NCBI GenBank assembly: GCA_963724405.1
Contig: CAVRUQ010000006.1
Span: 248,001-312,000, forward strand
Source: CAVQBJ01 sp963724405
GTDB lineage: Bacteria > Actinomycetota > Thermoleophilia > Solirubrobacterales > Solirubrobacteraceae
Direction: 5' to 3'
Length of the DNA: 64,000 nucleotides
Positions within the stretch are counted from its first letter, which is position 1, and the number at the start of each line of letters is the position of its first letter. The position numbers and the translations under genes are program-made. Shown one piece after another: positions 8,583 to 17,938 of the stretch. The notes under the pieces are model-generated. The model was not told the DNA's origin, searched no databases, and saw only the letters and a list, made by a program, of their open reading frames with translations.

Positions 8583-10468
8583 TTAGATGATCCGAATCAT
8601 GCGAGTCGCGTGCTGCGCCCGATGTTTCGCTGACGTTGCCGTGATGCGCAGGGTCATGTAGACCTTCTCGGACAGGCCGAGGATCTCCAGTTCGCGCAAC
8701 GCTCGCTGCCCGCGGATCGTCGGATGCAGAGTGACCGTCGTCTTGCCGTGAGCGCCGAGATGGACCATTGCGCTGACGTTCAACGTCGGCGCGTGCACGT
8801 GCGCCGTCAGATGCTGCTCGAGCAGCAGCGCGAGCATCAACGTCAGCCGCGCCGCGCCGCGCGTCGGGCTCGGCTGTGGCGACGTGGCAAGCGCCATCGC
8901 GTCGACGAACGCGCGTGCGTCACCTGGGGTCGGGTGGCTCGCCACCAGCGCGGCGGTCACCGCGGCCGGATCGAACCCGGTCACGGCCGCCGACCGTGCG
9001 CGCAGAGAGGCGCTCGACGCGGTGCTCGCGTCGCTGAACTCACCGGAGAGCGCATCACCGATCTGCATCGCCGCCTGCGCGTTCGCCGAGCCCGGCGGGC
9101 TGTCCGCCACGAGCTGCTTGACCGCCTGATCGAGTTGCTTCACGGCGCTGGGTGAAGAAACAGACTGCGCCGAACCGCCGCGCAGTTGCGCAAGCGCCTG
9201 CTCCACCGCCTTGACGTCGCGGCGAGAGATCGAGTAATCCGAGGTGGAACCCCCGGGCGCCACCGCTGGGATCTGGATCATCACCACCATGGACTTGAGC
9301 AGGCGGTTCTGCTGCGTCGGGCAACTCGTGCCCTGACCCGGCGCGTCCTGCGCCGCGGCGGCGCTCGGTCCCCCACCGACACGCGCTGGCGCAGCGACGG
9401 CGCCGCCGCAGCCCAGGGTGACGGTGAACGACGTGTCGTTGTCGGAGAACGACACGGGGAAGCTGAGCGTGACACCCGAGCAGTCCGCCGGAATGCAGAT
9501 CTCGGAGTCGGCCGAGGAGCCGTCGGTGCTGCTTGTGCTGCCGGTGGTCTGTGACTGGGTCGTGGTCGTCTGCGAACTCGTGGTCGCGGATGCCGATTGG
9601 GTCGTCGTCGTCGCGGTTTGTGACGTGCCGTGCCCGAGGCCGATGTCACGGTCGAGACTGTCGAGGAGGATCCTCCGCTGGCGACCGTGACCTGTTCGGA
9701 TCCGGTGCTGGGGTTGAAGACGGTATCGCCCGAGTAGGTGGCGCTGACCGGGACCTGTGTTCCCGCGGCGATCGTGCTGGCGGCATTGAAGGTCGCGTCG
9801 CAGAAGGCCGAGCCGCCCACGTTTGAGCTGAGCATGCACATGGCGCCGTTGGGAAAGCCTCCGGCGCTCGATGAGAAGGTGACGGTGCCGGTCGGGGTGT
9901 CGGCTGGGGTGATGGTGCTCGAGTCGGCCACGGTGGCCGTGCAGTCGAACGGATCGCCGGGGTTGGGGCCGGCGTTGCAGGTCACGATGGTCTCGGTGGC
10001 GCGCAGTTCGCCCGGGCAGACGTAGCGTGAGCCGGCCAGGATCGGCGTGGAGCCATTACGCACCCACATCGTGTTGCCGCTGCTGCTTCCGTCGGTCCAG
10101 GTGCCGTCCCAGCAGTTTCCGCGGTCGTAGAGTTGGACGGTGTTGACCGAGTGGTAGCTGGGCGCCTGGTTGAAGTTGATGGTCATGGCGCCGGTGGGGC
10201 CCTCGTTGCCGCTCAGCGTGAAGGCTTGTGCCTGGAAGCTGGCCGAGCCGGTGATCGTGCCGTCAGCGGCCATGACGATGTTGGTCTGGTCGTTGGGAAA
10301 GCCCGGCTCGGGCGGGTAGGGCGTCCAAGTCCCGCTGGCGTCGTAGAGCGGCGCCGCAGCCCAGGCGCAACCGACGTAGCCGAGACATGACGCGGCAAGC
10401 ACCAGGCAGAAGGCGCCCACCAACGTGCCGCGACGCCGGACCGATCCGTGGTGGGTGAGCGGAAGCAT
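8583..10468 (-). pseudogene. Secreted Ig-like-domain protein interrupted by a 5-bp duplication
   Basis: Reading starts at ATG 10468 (AAAGGA about 9 nt upstream) with a signal peptide ending near GCAWAA. Next come a beta-rich N-terminal domain with paired Cys and a bacterial Ig-like domain (PTGTVTFSSS ... VSATYSGDTVFNPS). The frame then breaks at 9625-9634, where GTGCC is present twice in tandem. Removing one copy joins the reading frame perfectly into a Thr/Ser/Gln-rich linker (TATTTTQSAS) and a C-terminal domain of about 300 residues that ends at 8583. The intact product would be about 627 residues. The C-terminal domain is not recognised. Whether this is true inactivation, slippage-based switching or a sequencing error cannot be told here. 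Confidence 0.75.
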
Positions 10469-11533
10469 GGCGGCGAGTCCTTTCCCGACCGGGGTCCCGG
10501 TCAGTGCCGGGCAAGCCGAACCAAGAATAACTCGCGGTGCAAAACCGGTCACCGCGCGACGCCGGAGCGTCCGTGCCGTCGCCGCCCGGCGCCACGCGAC
10601 GGTCTCCGACGAACGGGAGGGCCGCCCGCCACACACGACATTTGCTCTCCGCCAGGAGGGAGTGGCGGCGGTATGAACAGAGGCGTGATAATCGCCTTGG
10701 TGCGTATCCGGTCAGCTCAGGTCGCCCGGTGTCGGACTCGCGCCTGGCGTGCCCGTCGGCGGCGAGACCGACTTTTCTACAGATAGTCTGAAGAAAAGGC
10801 TGTCTCGTCTCTCGTCGGGCCTGTGGCCCGGTCAGGGGCCGCATCGGCGCGGGGCCGTCCGACACGCCGAGCCCGGCGCACGGCGCTTGCGGTCAACCGG
10901 AGCAAACCGGATAGGCACGATCGCCTTTACCACCCATATGGTCGCCGAGCCCGTGTTGCCGCCACGAGCCATATGCGGCGGTTGGCTTGCGGGGGCGCCG
11001 CCGGAAGGGCGCAGTTATCGCACCCTCGATTGCGGACGGCGCGGGTCCGGTTGGCGACATGGGTATCTCGCGCGGCCACCACCAGGCTGCCCTATCGAGC
11101 CGTCCGAGGAGCACTCAATCTTCATGCAGCTTCGCTTGGAGGCCGGCACGCCCGAGCCGCTGCGTCGCAGCGACCGTACACGGATGCGGTTGCCGCCGTG
11201 CGCGCACGCCTGCTTCCGCGATCGACGATGTTCGAGCGCCGGCGCCTGGACTCAACGGAAAAGCGCAACTCGGCCATGATCGCGGCCGCCCCATTAGCTC
11301 GCCAAGGGGGTGCGTCCGGCCCTCGCGGGGCCGGGGACTCCTTGCGTTCCCCGGCCCGAGCAGAGCCGACGGTGGAGGCCTGCTTAACGCAGGGGTCTTT
11401 CGCTCCGGCAGCCCGCTCGGGCTGGTCGCTCGGCGGCTCACCTCGGGGTCCTTTCCCAATCGAGCACCGCTCGGGCAACTGCCGGCGTCGAGCCGCGGCG
11501 TGTCCGGCTGGCGACGCGCTTCGACGCGCCGCG
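10469..11533. other. Gene-free stretch carrying the 221-bp element
   Basis: About 1.06 kb without a supportable gene. It holds the inverted-repeat-bounded element at 10699-10919. It also has a GC-rich stem-loop at 11330-11355 (GCCGGGGA paired with TCCCCGGC around a 10-nt loop). Frames through it are shadows. Confidence 0.6.
10699..10919 (+). mobile_element. MITE-like 221-bp element, copy A, with 8-bp target duplication
   Basis: The element begins GGTGCGTATCCGGT and ends ACCGGATAGGCACG, imperfect inverted repeats of 14 bp with 12 matches. It is flanked on both sides by the exact octamer ATCGCCTT (10691-10698 and 10920-10927), as expected for a transposition target duplication. An AT-rich centre contains CTTTTCT and AGAAAAG, which can pair as a hairpin around 13 nt. 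A second copy of identical length is at 22845-23065, with 6 mismatches over 221 positions. It is too short to encode a transposase, so it would have to be moved in trans. The transposase family is not identifiable. Confidence 0.85.
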
Positions 11534-12160
11534 TCAGCTGACGGCGTCGTCGTCGATCTGGACCGGGTAGCCGGCTCTGAGGACGCTGAGAGTCGCGGGC
11601 GGCGTCAGGACCGATGCGTCGCCGCGCGTCGGTCGCGGGGCGCGGGCGGCGTAGCCCCGGCGTGTCCACTCGACGATTTGTGCGCCGAGGACGAGGAACG
11701 CTCGCCCGTCGATGTCGGCGAACGCCCCGTCGGGCAGGTTGCGCCAGGGGACGCGATGGCGCCGGCGCCGATGCGTGCCGCGAACAACGCGCTCTGAATG
11801 CAATTGGCGGTTCATGTCCCGAGCGGACGGCGGTGTGCCCCCGGCGGCGTCGGTCCACGCGTCGCGGTATTGCGTGTAACTGCGATGGCGGCACTCGCCG
11901 CAGGGCCGGTGTCCGGCGGCGAACGCGACCGCTTCATCGTGGAAGTACAGCCAGGTGAAGCGCTGTGGCAGCCACTGCTCGCTCCAGCGGTCCTTGAAGC
12001 GCAGCGCGCAGATGATCCACAGATCGCTCGCGTGGAAGCGCACGATCTCGCGGCCGCGGTGCAGCCGGCCCCGGTTGCCGGTCCAGGCCCCGCGCAGAGC
12101 GAAGGACGCAACCTCGCCATACGGGGTGACCCGATTGATCGCGGGAGTGCGCGCGCTCAC
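11534..12160 (-). CDS. Conserved hypothetical protein with Cys-x2-Cys motif
   Basis: The 208-residue product starts RVTPYGEV, GNRGRLHRG and contains AGHRPCGECRHRSY, a Cys-x2-Cys box followed by an aromatic/basic helix (YRDAWTDA), then a DGAFADIDGRAFLVLGAQIVEWTRRGY block. I recall this layout from a widespread actinobacterial family of about 170-200 residues with no assigned function. The Cys pair and nearby His suggest metal binding, but that is inference. The C-terminal end (VLRAGYPVQ) is intact. The start is the ATG giving the longest frame; no strong ribosome site helps decide. It is isolated between gene-free stretches. Confidence 0.65.
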   Translation of the reverse strand: MSARTPAINRVTPYGEVASFALRGAWTGNRGRLHRGREIVRFHASDLWIICALRFKDRWSEQWLPQRFTWLYFHDEAVAFAAGHRPCGECRHRSYTQYRDAWTDAAGGTPPSARDMNRQLHSERVVRGTHRRRRHRVPWRNLPDGAFADIDGRAFLVLGAQIVEWTRRGYAARAPRPTRGDASVLTPPATLSVLRAGYPVQIDDDAVS

Positions 12161-12811
12161 CCCGAGAGGTTGGCACCTCGGTGCGCGCTCCGCCTAGCGG
12201 AGATCGGACGACGAAAGGCGGCGCTCGGCGATCGATTGGGCAGAAGGGCCTCGATGTCTGCCCAAACCACAAACAAGCCAAGCCCGGCTCTACGCCGACT
12301 TCGACGACTGACGCGATGCTGCGCTTCGTACCGCGCCCGCGCCGATGCGAGGCGGGCGCGCGTAACTGCCAGTCCCCGAGGCCCGCCCTTGAGGCCAACG
12401 GTGCCTCGACGGGCGACCTCCTGGCCCGAGCCGGCGAACGACCTCGCCGGGCCCTCCGCGAGTCTGACGACCCGGAGATCGCGTTGACTGGTGGAGGCGT
12501 CATGCCGGTCGGTTAGCGTGCGGCGCCAACGTCCGCCGTGTCCCGAGGACCACCTGTCGGTTGTCCGTGCAAACAACTATCAAGCACCGTCGCGCAGTGG
12601 TCGATTCTTCCGTGTCGGTCGCTGTGCCGACGGAAGGGACGCAAGGACTCGAACGGCCTCGAGATCGCCAGGGTCAGGACGGCCGCACGAGCGCGGAGAT
12701 CGGTGATGGGATGCATCGGTAGGTCGGGACGTGTGAGGGGCGGCGGCGCTCACGCCTCCGGACGGCTGTCGGGCAAGGCACACCAGGGGAGTCACGCGAT
12801 CCAGTTGACGC
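12161..12811. other. Gene-free stretch
   Basis: About 650 bp. Open frames on both strands are Arg/Ser-rich and lack domains. A GGACTCGAAC segment near 12655 resembles the reverse complement of a tRNA T-loop, but no stems support a tRNA. Confidence 0.55.
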
Positions 12812-14449
12812 TTGCCGGCTGACATCGCCCGACTCACCAGGCTCGAGCGTGCCGTCGGTGCGGCGAGCGAGGACGCGATCCGGTGGCGGTCGCTGGCGAT
12901 GCTGTTCGCTTCCGGCGGGCTGCTTGCCGCCACGGCGCTGGCGCTCCCGCACGGGACGCGCGAGCATCCGGCGCTCGTGCTCGTCGTCGCGGGCGCCGCC
13001 GTCGCCGCCAGCGCCGTCTTCTGGCTGCAGTCGGACCGGATCCCCTTCCGCTGGATGTCGCCCGCGATCGGTCTGGGCACCGTTCTCATCACGCTCGTCG
13101 TGATGGCGAGCGGCCAGCCCGACGGCCGGTACAGCCTGCTGTACGTGTGGGTCGTGTTGGAGGCCGCCTTCTTCCTCGACATTCGCTCGACCGTGGGCCA
13201 CCTCGTCGGACTCGCCGTGGCCTACGCCGCCGCGCTCGTCGTGCTCGGCGGGCGCGCGGACCAGTGGCTGATGGTCGTCGGAACGGCGGCCGTCGCCGGC
13301 GCGCTGGTCGGCGTGCTCCAGGCGCGGATCGACCGCCTGAGCGTTCACGCGCGAATCGACCCACTCACCGGCGTCAGCAACCGGCGTGGCTTCGACGAGG
13401 CCTTCGACCTCGAGCTGCTCACGGCGCAGACGTCGCAGCAACGACTGAGCCTCGTCCTGGCCGACCTCGACCACTTCAAGTCGATCAACGATCGTCACGG
13501 CCACGTCGTGGGCGACGAGCTCCTGCGCGGGTTCGCCTCGCTGGCGCGGCGCATCTGGGCCGGCGCGCACGTCGGGCGAATCGGCGGTGACGAGTTCGCG
13601 ATCCTCATCCCGGGCGCCGATCACGAGCGAGCGCGCACGGCCGCCGCGCAACTGCTGCAGGCCACCCGGCGCGATCGGCGCCTGGCCGCGATCGGCGCGT
13701 CCGCGAGCATCGGGGTGGCCGCGTACCCGGCGCACGGCGAGTCCACCACCGCTCTGCTGCGCGCCGCCGACTGCGCCCTCTATCAGGCGAAGACGGAGGG
13801 GCGTGGTCGCGCACTCGCATTCTCCCCGCGGATGTCGCTGGCCGGGCCTACGGCTCGCGACCGCGACGGCGGGCAGGCGAACCTCCAGGCGGTGGTGCTG
13901 CTCGCCGAGACGCTCGACCGGCGCGACGTTCGCACCGCCGCTCACTCACAGACGGTCGGACGCTGTGCCGAGCTGATCGCGAACGCCCTCGAGCTCGAGC
14001 CGGACCGGTGTGCCCGCATACGCCTGGCGGGCCTGGTACACGACATCGGGAAGCTCGGCGTTCCGGACGCGGTGCTGCTCAAGCCGGACATGCTCACCGC
14101 GGACGAGTGGGAGCAGATGCACCGCCATCCCCGGCTCGGCGCCCAGATTCTCGACAGTGCAGGCCTGCCCGACCTCGCCGGCTGGGTCCTCGCTCATCAC
14201 GAGCGCCTCGATGGTTCCGGCTATCCGCACCGCCTTCGCGCCGAGGACATCCCGCTCGAGGCGCGCATCCTCGCCGTCGCCGACACCTATGAGGCGATGA
14301 CCACCGACCGCCCGTACCGGAGCGCTCGCACCTCGCCCGCGGCGCGCAAGGAACTGCTTCGCTGCACCGGGACGCAGTTCGACGCGCGCGTGATCGACGC
14401 CCTGCTGACGACGCTGCAGGCCGACGGCGCCAGCGTCACCGCCGCCTGA
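12812..14449 (+). CDS. Integral membrane GGDEF/HD-GYP protein (c-di-GMP synthesis and hydrolysis)
   Basis: Five or six hydrophobic helices occupy residues 27-170, forming a membrane input module. A GGDEF domain follows (DPLTGVSNRRGFDE at about 183; GRIGGDEF with the motif at 258-262). An HD-GYP domain completes it (LVHDIGKLGVPD with His410-Asp411; HHERLDGSGYP at 462-472; CTGTQFDARV near the end). All core catalytic residues of both halves are visible. The GGDEF part has no RxxD feedback site. The order GGDEF then HD-GYP matches the protein at 3396-5396, but the input domain is different. The 545-residue frame uses TTG 12812; the first residues are helical and acidic, and an in-frame ATG occurs only inside the first membrane helix. 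Confidence 0.88.
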   Translation: MPADIARLTRLERAVGAASEDAIRWRSLAMLFASGGLLAATALALPHGTREHPALVLVVAGAAVAASAVFWLQSDRIPFRWMSPAIGLGTVLITLVVMASGQPDGRYSLLYVWVVLEAAFFLDIRSTVGHLVGLAVAYAAALVVLGGRADQWLMVVGTAAVAGALVGVLQARIDRLSVHARIDPLTGVSNRRGFDEAFDLELLTAQTSQQRLSLVLADLDHFKSINDRHGHVVGDELLRGFASLARRIWAGAHVGRIGGDEFAILIPGADHERARTAAAQLLQATRRDRRLAAIGASASIGVAAYPAHGESTTALLRAADCALYQAKTEGRGRALAFSPRMSLAGPTARDRDGGQANLQAVVLLAETLDRRDVRTAAHSQTVGRCAELIANALELEPDRCARIRLAGLVHDIGKLGVPDAVLLKPDMLTADEWEQMHRHPRLGAQILDSAGLPDLAGWVLAHHERLDGSGYPHRLRAEDIPLEARILAVADTYEAMTTDRPYRSARTSPAARKELLRCTGTQFDARVIDALLTTLQADGASVTAA

Positions 14450-14639
14450 GCGCGGCTCCGGTCCGGCCTGTGGTCAACTACGGCGCCCAGCTCGGCGGTT
14501 CCCGCGGTCGCGGCGGCGACCGGCTCGCGCGACGCTTGGGCCGTGGCTTCACGCCTCATTTGCCCGGTCACGCCCGGGGCAGGCGAGCGGTCGGTCCGGC
14601 CTCGGCCGCCTGAGCGCCTGATTCCATGAGGCACGAGCA

Positions 14640-16349
14640 ATGACGGCCCTTTCCGACGGACGGCCCGCCGACGTGCGCCGCCCCAGGGGCCGCGTCGCTC
14701 GAGGTCGGCGCGCCACGGGACCGGCCGCACTCGGGGTCGTGGCGTCGTTGGCCGCGTGCCTCGCATCGCCAGCGCGCGCGGCCGACCGCGTCTACTGGGC
14801 GAACTGGGTCAACGTCGAGGTGCCCGGCGCGGACACGATTTCCTACGCCAACCTGAACGGGAGCGGCGGCGGCGCCCTCAGCACCGCGGGCGCAACGGTG
14901 AACGCTCCGGACGGCGTGACGATCGACTCCGCCACCGGGCGGGTGTACTGGACCAACTTCGACGCCGTCAGAGGAGCGATCTCATTCGCGAGCCTGGAGG
15001 GCGGCGGCGGGGATCTGAACACCGCCCCGGTGCGGAGCACCAGCCCGGACGGGGTCGCGATCGACCCTCTCGCCGGACGGATCTACTGGGCCGACTACAC
15101 CGGCAACACGATCTCCTACGCCAATCTCGATGGCAGTGGCGCCGGCGAGCTGAACACCGCGGGCGCGACCATGTATCAGCCGGCCGGGGTCGCGATCGAC
15201 GCCGCCGCGGGAACGATCTACTGGGCCAACTGGTCCGGCGTGCTCGGCGACAAGATCTCGTTCGCGAACCTCGACGGCAGCGGCGGTGGTGACCTGGACA
15301 CGGCCGGCGCCACGGTCAACAACCCAGAGGGCGTCGCGATCGACGCCGCCGCGGGGCGGATCTACTGGGCCAACCAGGCCACGTTCGGCCCGAGCACCAT
15401 CTCCTTCGCGAACCTCGACGGCAGCGGCGGAGGCGACCTGAACACGGCCGGCGCGACGGTGAATCATCCGGAGGGCGTCGCGATCGACGCCGCCGCGGGG
15501 CGGATCTACTGGGCCAACTCCGGTGCTTCAGGTGGCGGCGCCATCTCGTACGCCAACCTGAACGGCAGCGGCGGGGGCGATCTGAGCACCATCGGCGCCC
15601 CGGACGGTAACGCACGGTACCCGGCCCTGCTCGAGACGCCCGCTCCCGCGGGCGCACCGACGATCAGCGGCACGACCTCCGCGCCGTCGACCCTGTTCTG
15701 CACGACGGGCTCCTGGGCCCCGGACCTGCTCGGCTCCTTCCTCTACCGCGCTCCGCAAGGCTTGTCGTACGCGTGGAGCCTCAACGGCCGCGCGATCGCC
15801 GGCGCGACCTCCAGCTCCTATGCAGCAAGCGCCGGCGGCAACTATCTCTGTACCGTCACCGCCCGGAACGGGGCGGGGACCGCGGCGCAGACGAGTGGCC
15901 CTCACACCCTCAGTGGTACGCCGGCGAGCAAGGCGACGATCACGGCCCTGGCCGAAACGAACGCGATCTTCACGGTCGGGAGCGCCTCGACGCCGTTGAC
16001 GGGCCGGTCGGCCACGAAGCGCCACCCGCGGGGCACCGTCTTCTCCTTCCGGCTCGACCAGCCGGCCATCGTCACGATTGCGATCCGCACCAACGTGCGC
16101 GGCCGCAGGGTCGGTAACAGCTGCCGTCCGTATCTCCCCGGACATCGCGGCGAGCCGCGTTGCACGCGAACGATCACCGTCGCGACGCTGACGCGCACTT
16201 CGCACGCCGGCGTCAACAGGGTTGCCTTCACCGGACGCCTGCACGGCCGGGCGCTGACGGCCGGGCGCTACCGGGCGGCGTTCACCGCCGTCGACGCCGC
16301 CGGCTCGACGTCCCCGCGCGCGCTGGGCTTTACAATCACCCCCGGCTGA
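14640..16349 (+). CDS. Secreted YWTD-type beta-propeller protein with Ig-like and C-terminal beta-sandwich domains
   Basis: ATG 14640 follows GAGGCA. After a long basic leader and signal peptide (cleavage near PARA-ADR, residue 48), six repeats of about 40-48 residues carry the pattern GRIYWAN ... ISFANLDGSGGGDL ... GATVNNPEGVAIDAAA. This is the LDL-receptor-B/YWTD-like blade motif, and six copies would close one propeller. Residues about 335-430 resemble an Ig-like domain (SYAWSLNGRAIAGATSSSY). The last 120 residues form a domain with two Cys (SCRPY ... RCTRTI), GRRVG and ending in a LGFTITPG strand, a tail I know from many secreted actinobacterial proteins. The repeats are very similar to each other, suggesting recent duplication. 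The ligand is unknown. Confidence 0.8.
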   Translation: MTALSDGRPADVRRPRGRVARGRRATGPAALGVVASLAACLASPARAADRVYWANWVNVEVPGADTISYANLNGSGGGALSTAGATVNAPDGVTIDSATGRVYWTNFDAVRGAISFASLEGGGGDLNTAPVRSTSPDGVAIDPLAGRIYWADYTGNTISYANLDGSGAGELNTAGATMYQPAGVAIDAAAGTIYWANWSGVLGDKISFANLDGSGGGDLDTAGATVNNPEGVAIDAAAGRIYWANQATFGPSTISFANLDGSGGGDLNTAGATVNHPEGVAIDAAAGRIYWANSGASGGGAISYANLNGSGGGDLSTIGAPDGNARYPALLETPAPAGAPTISGTTSAPSTLFCTTGSWAPDLLGSFLYRAPQGLSYAWSLNGRAIAGATSSSYAASAGGNYLCTVTARNGAGTAAQTSGPHTLSGTPASKATITALAETNAIFTVGSASTPLTGRSATKRHPRGTVFSFRLDQPAIVTIAIRTNVRGRRVGNSCRPYLPGHRGEPRCTRTITVATLTRTSHAGVNRVAFTGRLHGRALTAGRYRAAFTAVDAAGSTSPRALGFTITPG

Positions 16350-16455
16350 CCGCCGCCCACGATCCGCGCGACGTGCTCGACGCGGATCGATGTCCAGCCC
16401 ACGCACGGCCAGCTCATGTCTGCGGCTCGATGACCGATGACGCCTCTACGCGGTC

Positions 16456-17775
16456 ATGAGACGACTTGCTGCCAATCTCGGCGTGCTCCTATGCGCGCTG
16501 GTTGCGCCCTGCGCCGCCCGGGCCGCGCCGCCGGCGACTCCCACCCCCGCGGTGCCCGTCCCGCCGCCGCTCGGTCAGGCCTCGGGCACGATCACGGTGA
16601 TCGACGGGTCGTGGTTCACGATCCAGACCTCGGGGAGGCGAACGGGAGTCGTCAACGCGATGGTCGCGAGCGCGAACACGATCACCGACGGCAACTATCC
16701 GTACGTGTGGGGCGGCGGGCACCCCGAGGCCGGGGTCGCCAGCGCCGCCGCCGGCGCACGCGGGCCCAAGGCGCGCGTGGCGGGCTTCGACTGCTCGGGC
16801 TCGGTCGCCGCCGTGCTGGCCGGCGCCGGGCTCTGGCCGGCCGGCGGTCCGGTCCCCAACGACGCGGGCGTCATCACCCAGCTGTTGCAGGACAAGCTGA
16901 TCGCACTCGGACCCGGTCGCGGGCCGACGGCGGTGACGCTGTACGACGAGCCCGGGATACACATCTTCATGAACATCGACGGGCGCTTCTTCGGCACGTC
17001 CGACGGTGCCGGCGGCGGCTCCGCCAAGGGCGGGCCGGGTTGGCTCTACGACGGCGCGCCCGACGTCGTCAATCGTCGCTTCAAGCAATACCACGTGCTT
17101 TCCTCCGTGCTCAAGGACAGCACGAGCTACGGCCATACCCTCACCTTCCAGACGGGCACGGACGCGAGCCTGTTGGCCGGCGCCGCACTCGGGGACCGGG
17201 TCACCGTCGGCTACTCGCCGAGCGGCTCGGGCACGATGGTCGCCAGCGCACTCAGCTGGGTTGGCGCCGTCACCACCAGCGCGACGGTCACGGCCATCGC
17301 CGCCGACGGTTCGTCGTTCACGGTGACGAGCGCCGGCGGCAGCAGCTTGACTCTCACCCCCGGCGGCGCCGGACTGATCGATGGCCTGGCGATCGGCGAC
17401 GAGGTCCAGGTGACCTACACGGCAGGCGCAGGCAACCCGATCGCGCACGTCGTCACCGTCACGGCCAGCCCCCCGCCGCCGGCCGCGACGACGACCGTGC
17501 CGAGCGGCACCCCGGGCGCGAGCGGCACCCCCGGCGCGAGCGGCACCCCGGGCGCGAGCGGCAACCCGGGCGCCAGCGGCTCGGACGGCGGCCCGCCCGC
17601 GGGCACCGGGTACGGCAACGGTCCCGGGTCCGGTAACGGCGCCGGCTACGGCAACGGCTACGGGCAACGGCAACGGCAACGGCTAACGGCAACGGCAACG
17701 GCAACGGCAACGGCTACGGCAGCGCCGGCGGGTAGTCGCCGCGCGGCGGGCGTTCCTCACGCGAGCGCCGGTTGA
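16456..17775 (+). CDS. Secreted NlpC/P60-like cysteine hydrolase with low-complexity tail
   Basis: A signal peptide (residues 1-23, ending CAARA) precedes a domain containing YPYVWGGGHPEAG and FDCSGSVAAVLAGAG, the catalytic-Cys box of NlpC/P60 peptidoglycan endopeptidases. A downstream GIHIFMNIDGRFFGTS segment could supply the catalytic His. The middle of the protein has two repeats with a GDRVTVGYS/GDEVQVTYT pattern (beta-barrel-like). The tail has four GTPGAS collagen-like units. The last 70 residues come from an unstable GGCAAC-type tract: they begin as Gly-Asn/Gly-Tyr repeats, then switch to QRQRQR and TATATA, as if two single-base insertions had shifted the frame. The natural end was probably nearer 17735. 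Cell-wall hydrolysis or remodelling is the likely role. Confidence 0.75.
   Translation: MRRLAANLGVLLCALVAPCAARAAPPATPTPAVPVPPPLGQASGTITVIDGSWFTIQTSGRRTGVVNAMVASANTITDGNYPYVWGGGHPEAGVASAAAGARGPKARVAGFDCSGSVAAVLAGAGLWPAGGPVPNDAGVITQLLQDKLIALGPGRGPTAVTLYDEPGIHIFMNIDGRFFGTSDGAGGGSAKGGPGWLYDGAPDVVNRRFKQYHVLSSVLKDSTSYGHTLTFQTGTDASLLAGAALGDRVTVGYSPSGSGTMVASALSWVGAVTTSATVTAIAADGSSFTVTSAGGSSLTLTPGGAGLIDGLAIGDEVQVTYTAGAGNPIAHVVTVTASPPPPAATTTVPSGTPGASGTPGASGTPGASGNPGASGSDGGPPAGTGYGNGPGSGNGAGYGNGYGQRQRQRLTATATATATATAAPAGSRRAAGVPHASAG
17644..17720 (+). repeat. Hexanucleotide GGCAAC microsatellite
   Basis: The tract repeats GGCAAC/GGCTAC within the 3' end of the preceding gene. Reading in phase gives (Gly-Asn)n. 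An extra G near 17664 and an extra A near 17685 throw the annotated frame into QR and TA repeats. Such tracts are prone to slippage. Confidence 0.75.
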
Positions 17776-17938
17776 GGTACCGTCGCCGGACGAGCCCCAC
17801 GCGCACGGACCACCTCGCGGGACCGCCGCACGACACCGCGGACAGGAGGATGACCATGCCGGACGGAGCCATGTCCCGGGACGTCGACCGCGTTCGGCGC
17901 GATCCGGGGGCGCCCCGGGTGACGGCGCGGGGATCGGT

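Noticed and set aside
12640..12700. tRNA gene hinted by GGACTCGAAC (reverse complement of a T-loop)
   Set aside because: The flanks cannot form the T-stem, and no acceptor or anticodon stem is found at the right distances on the minus strand.
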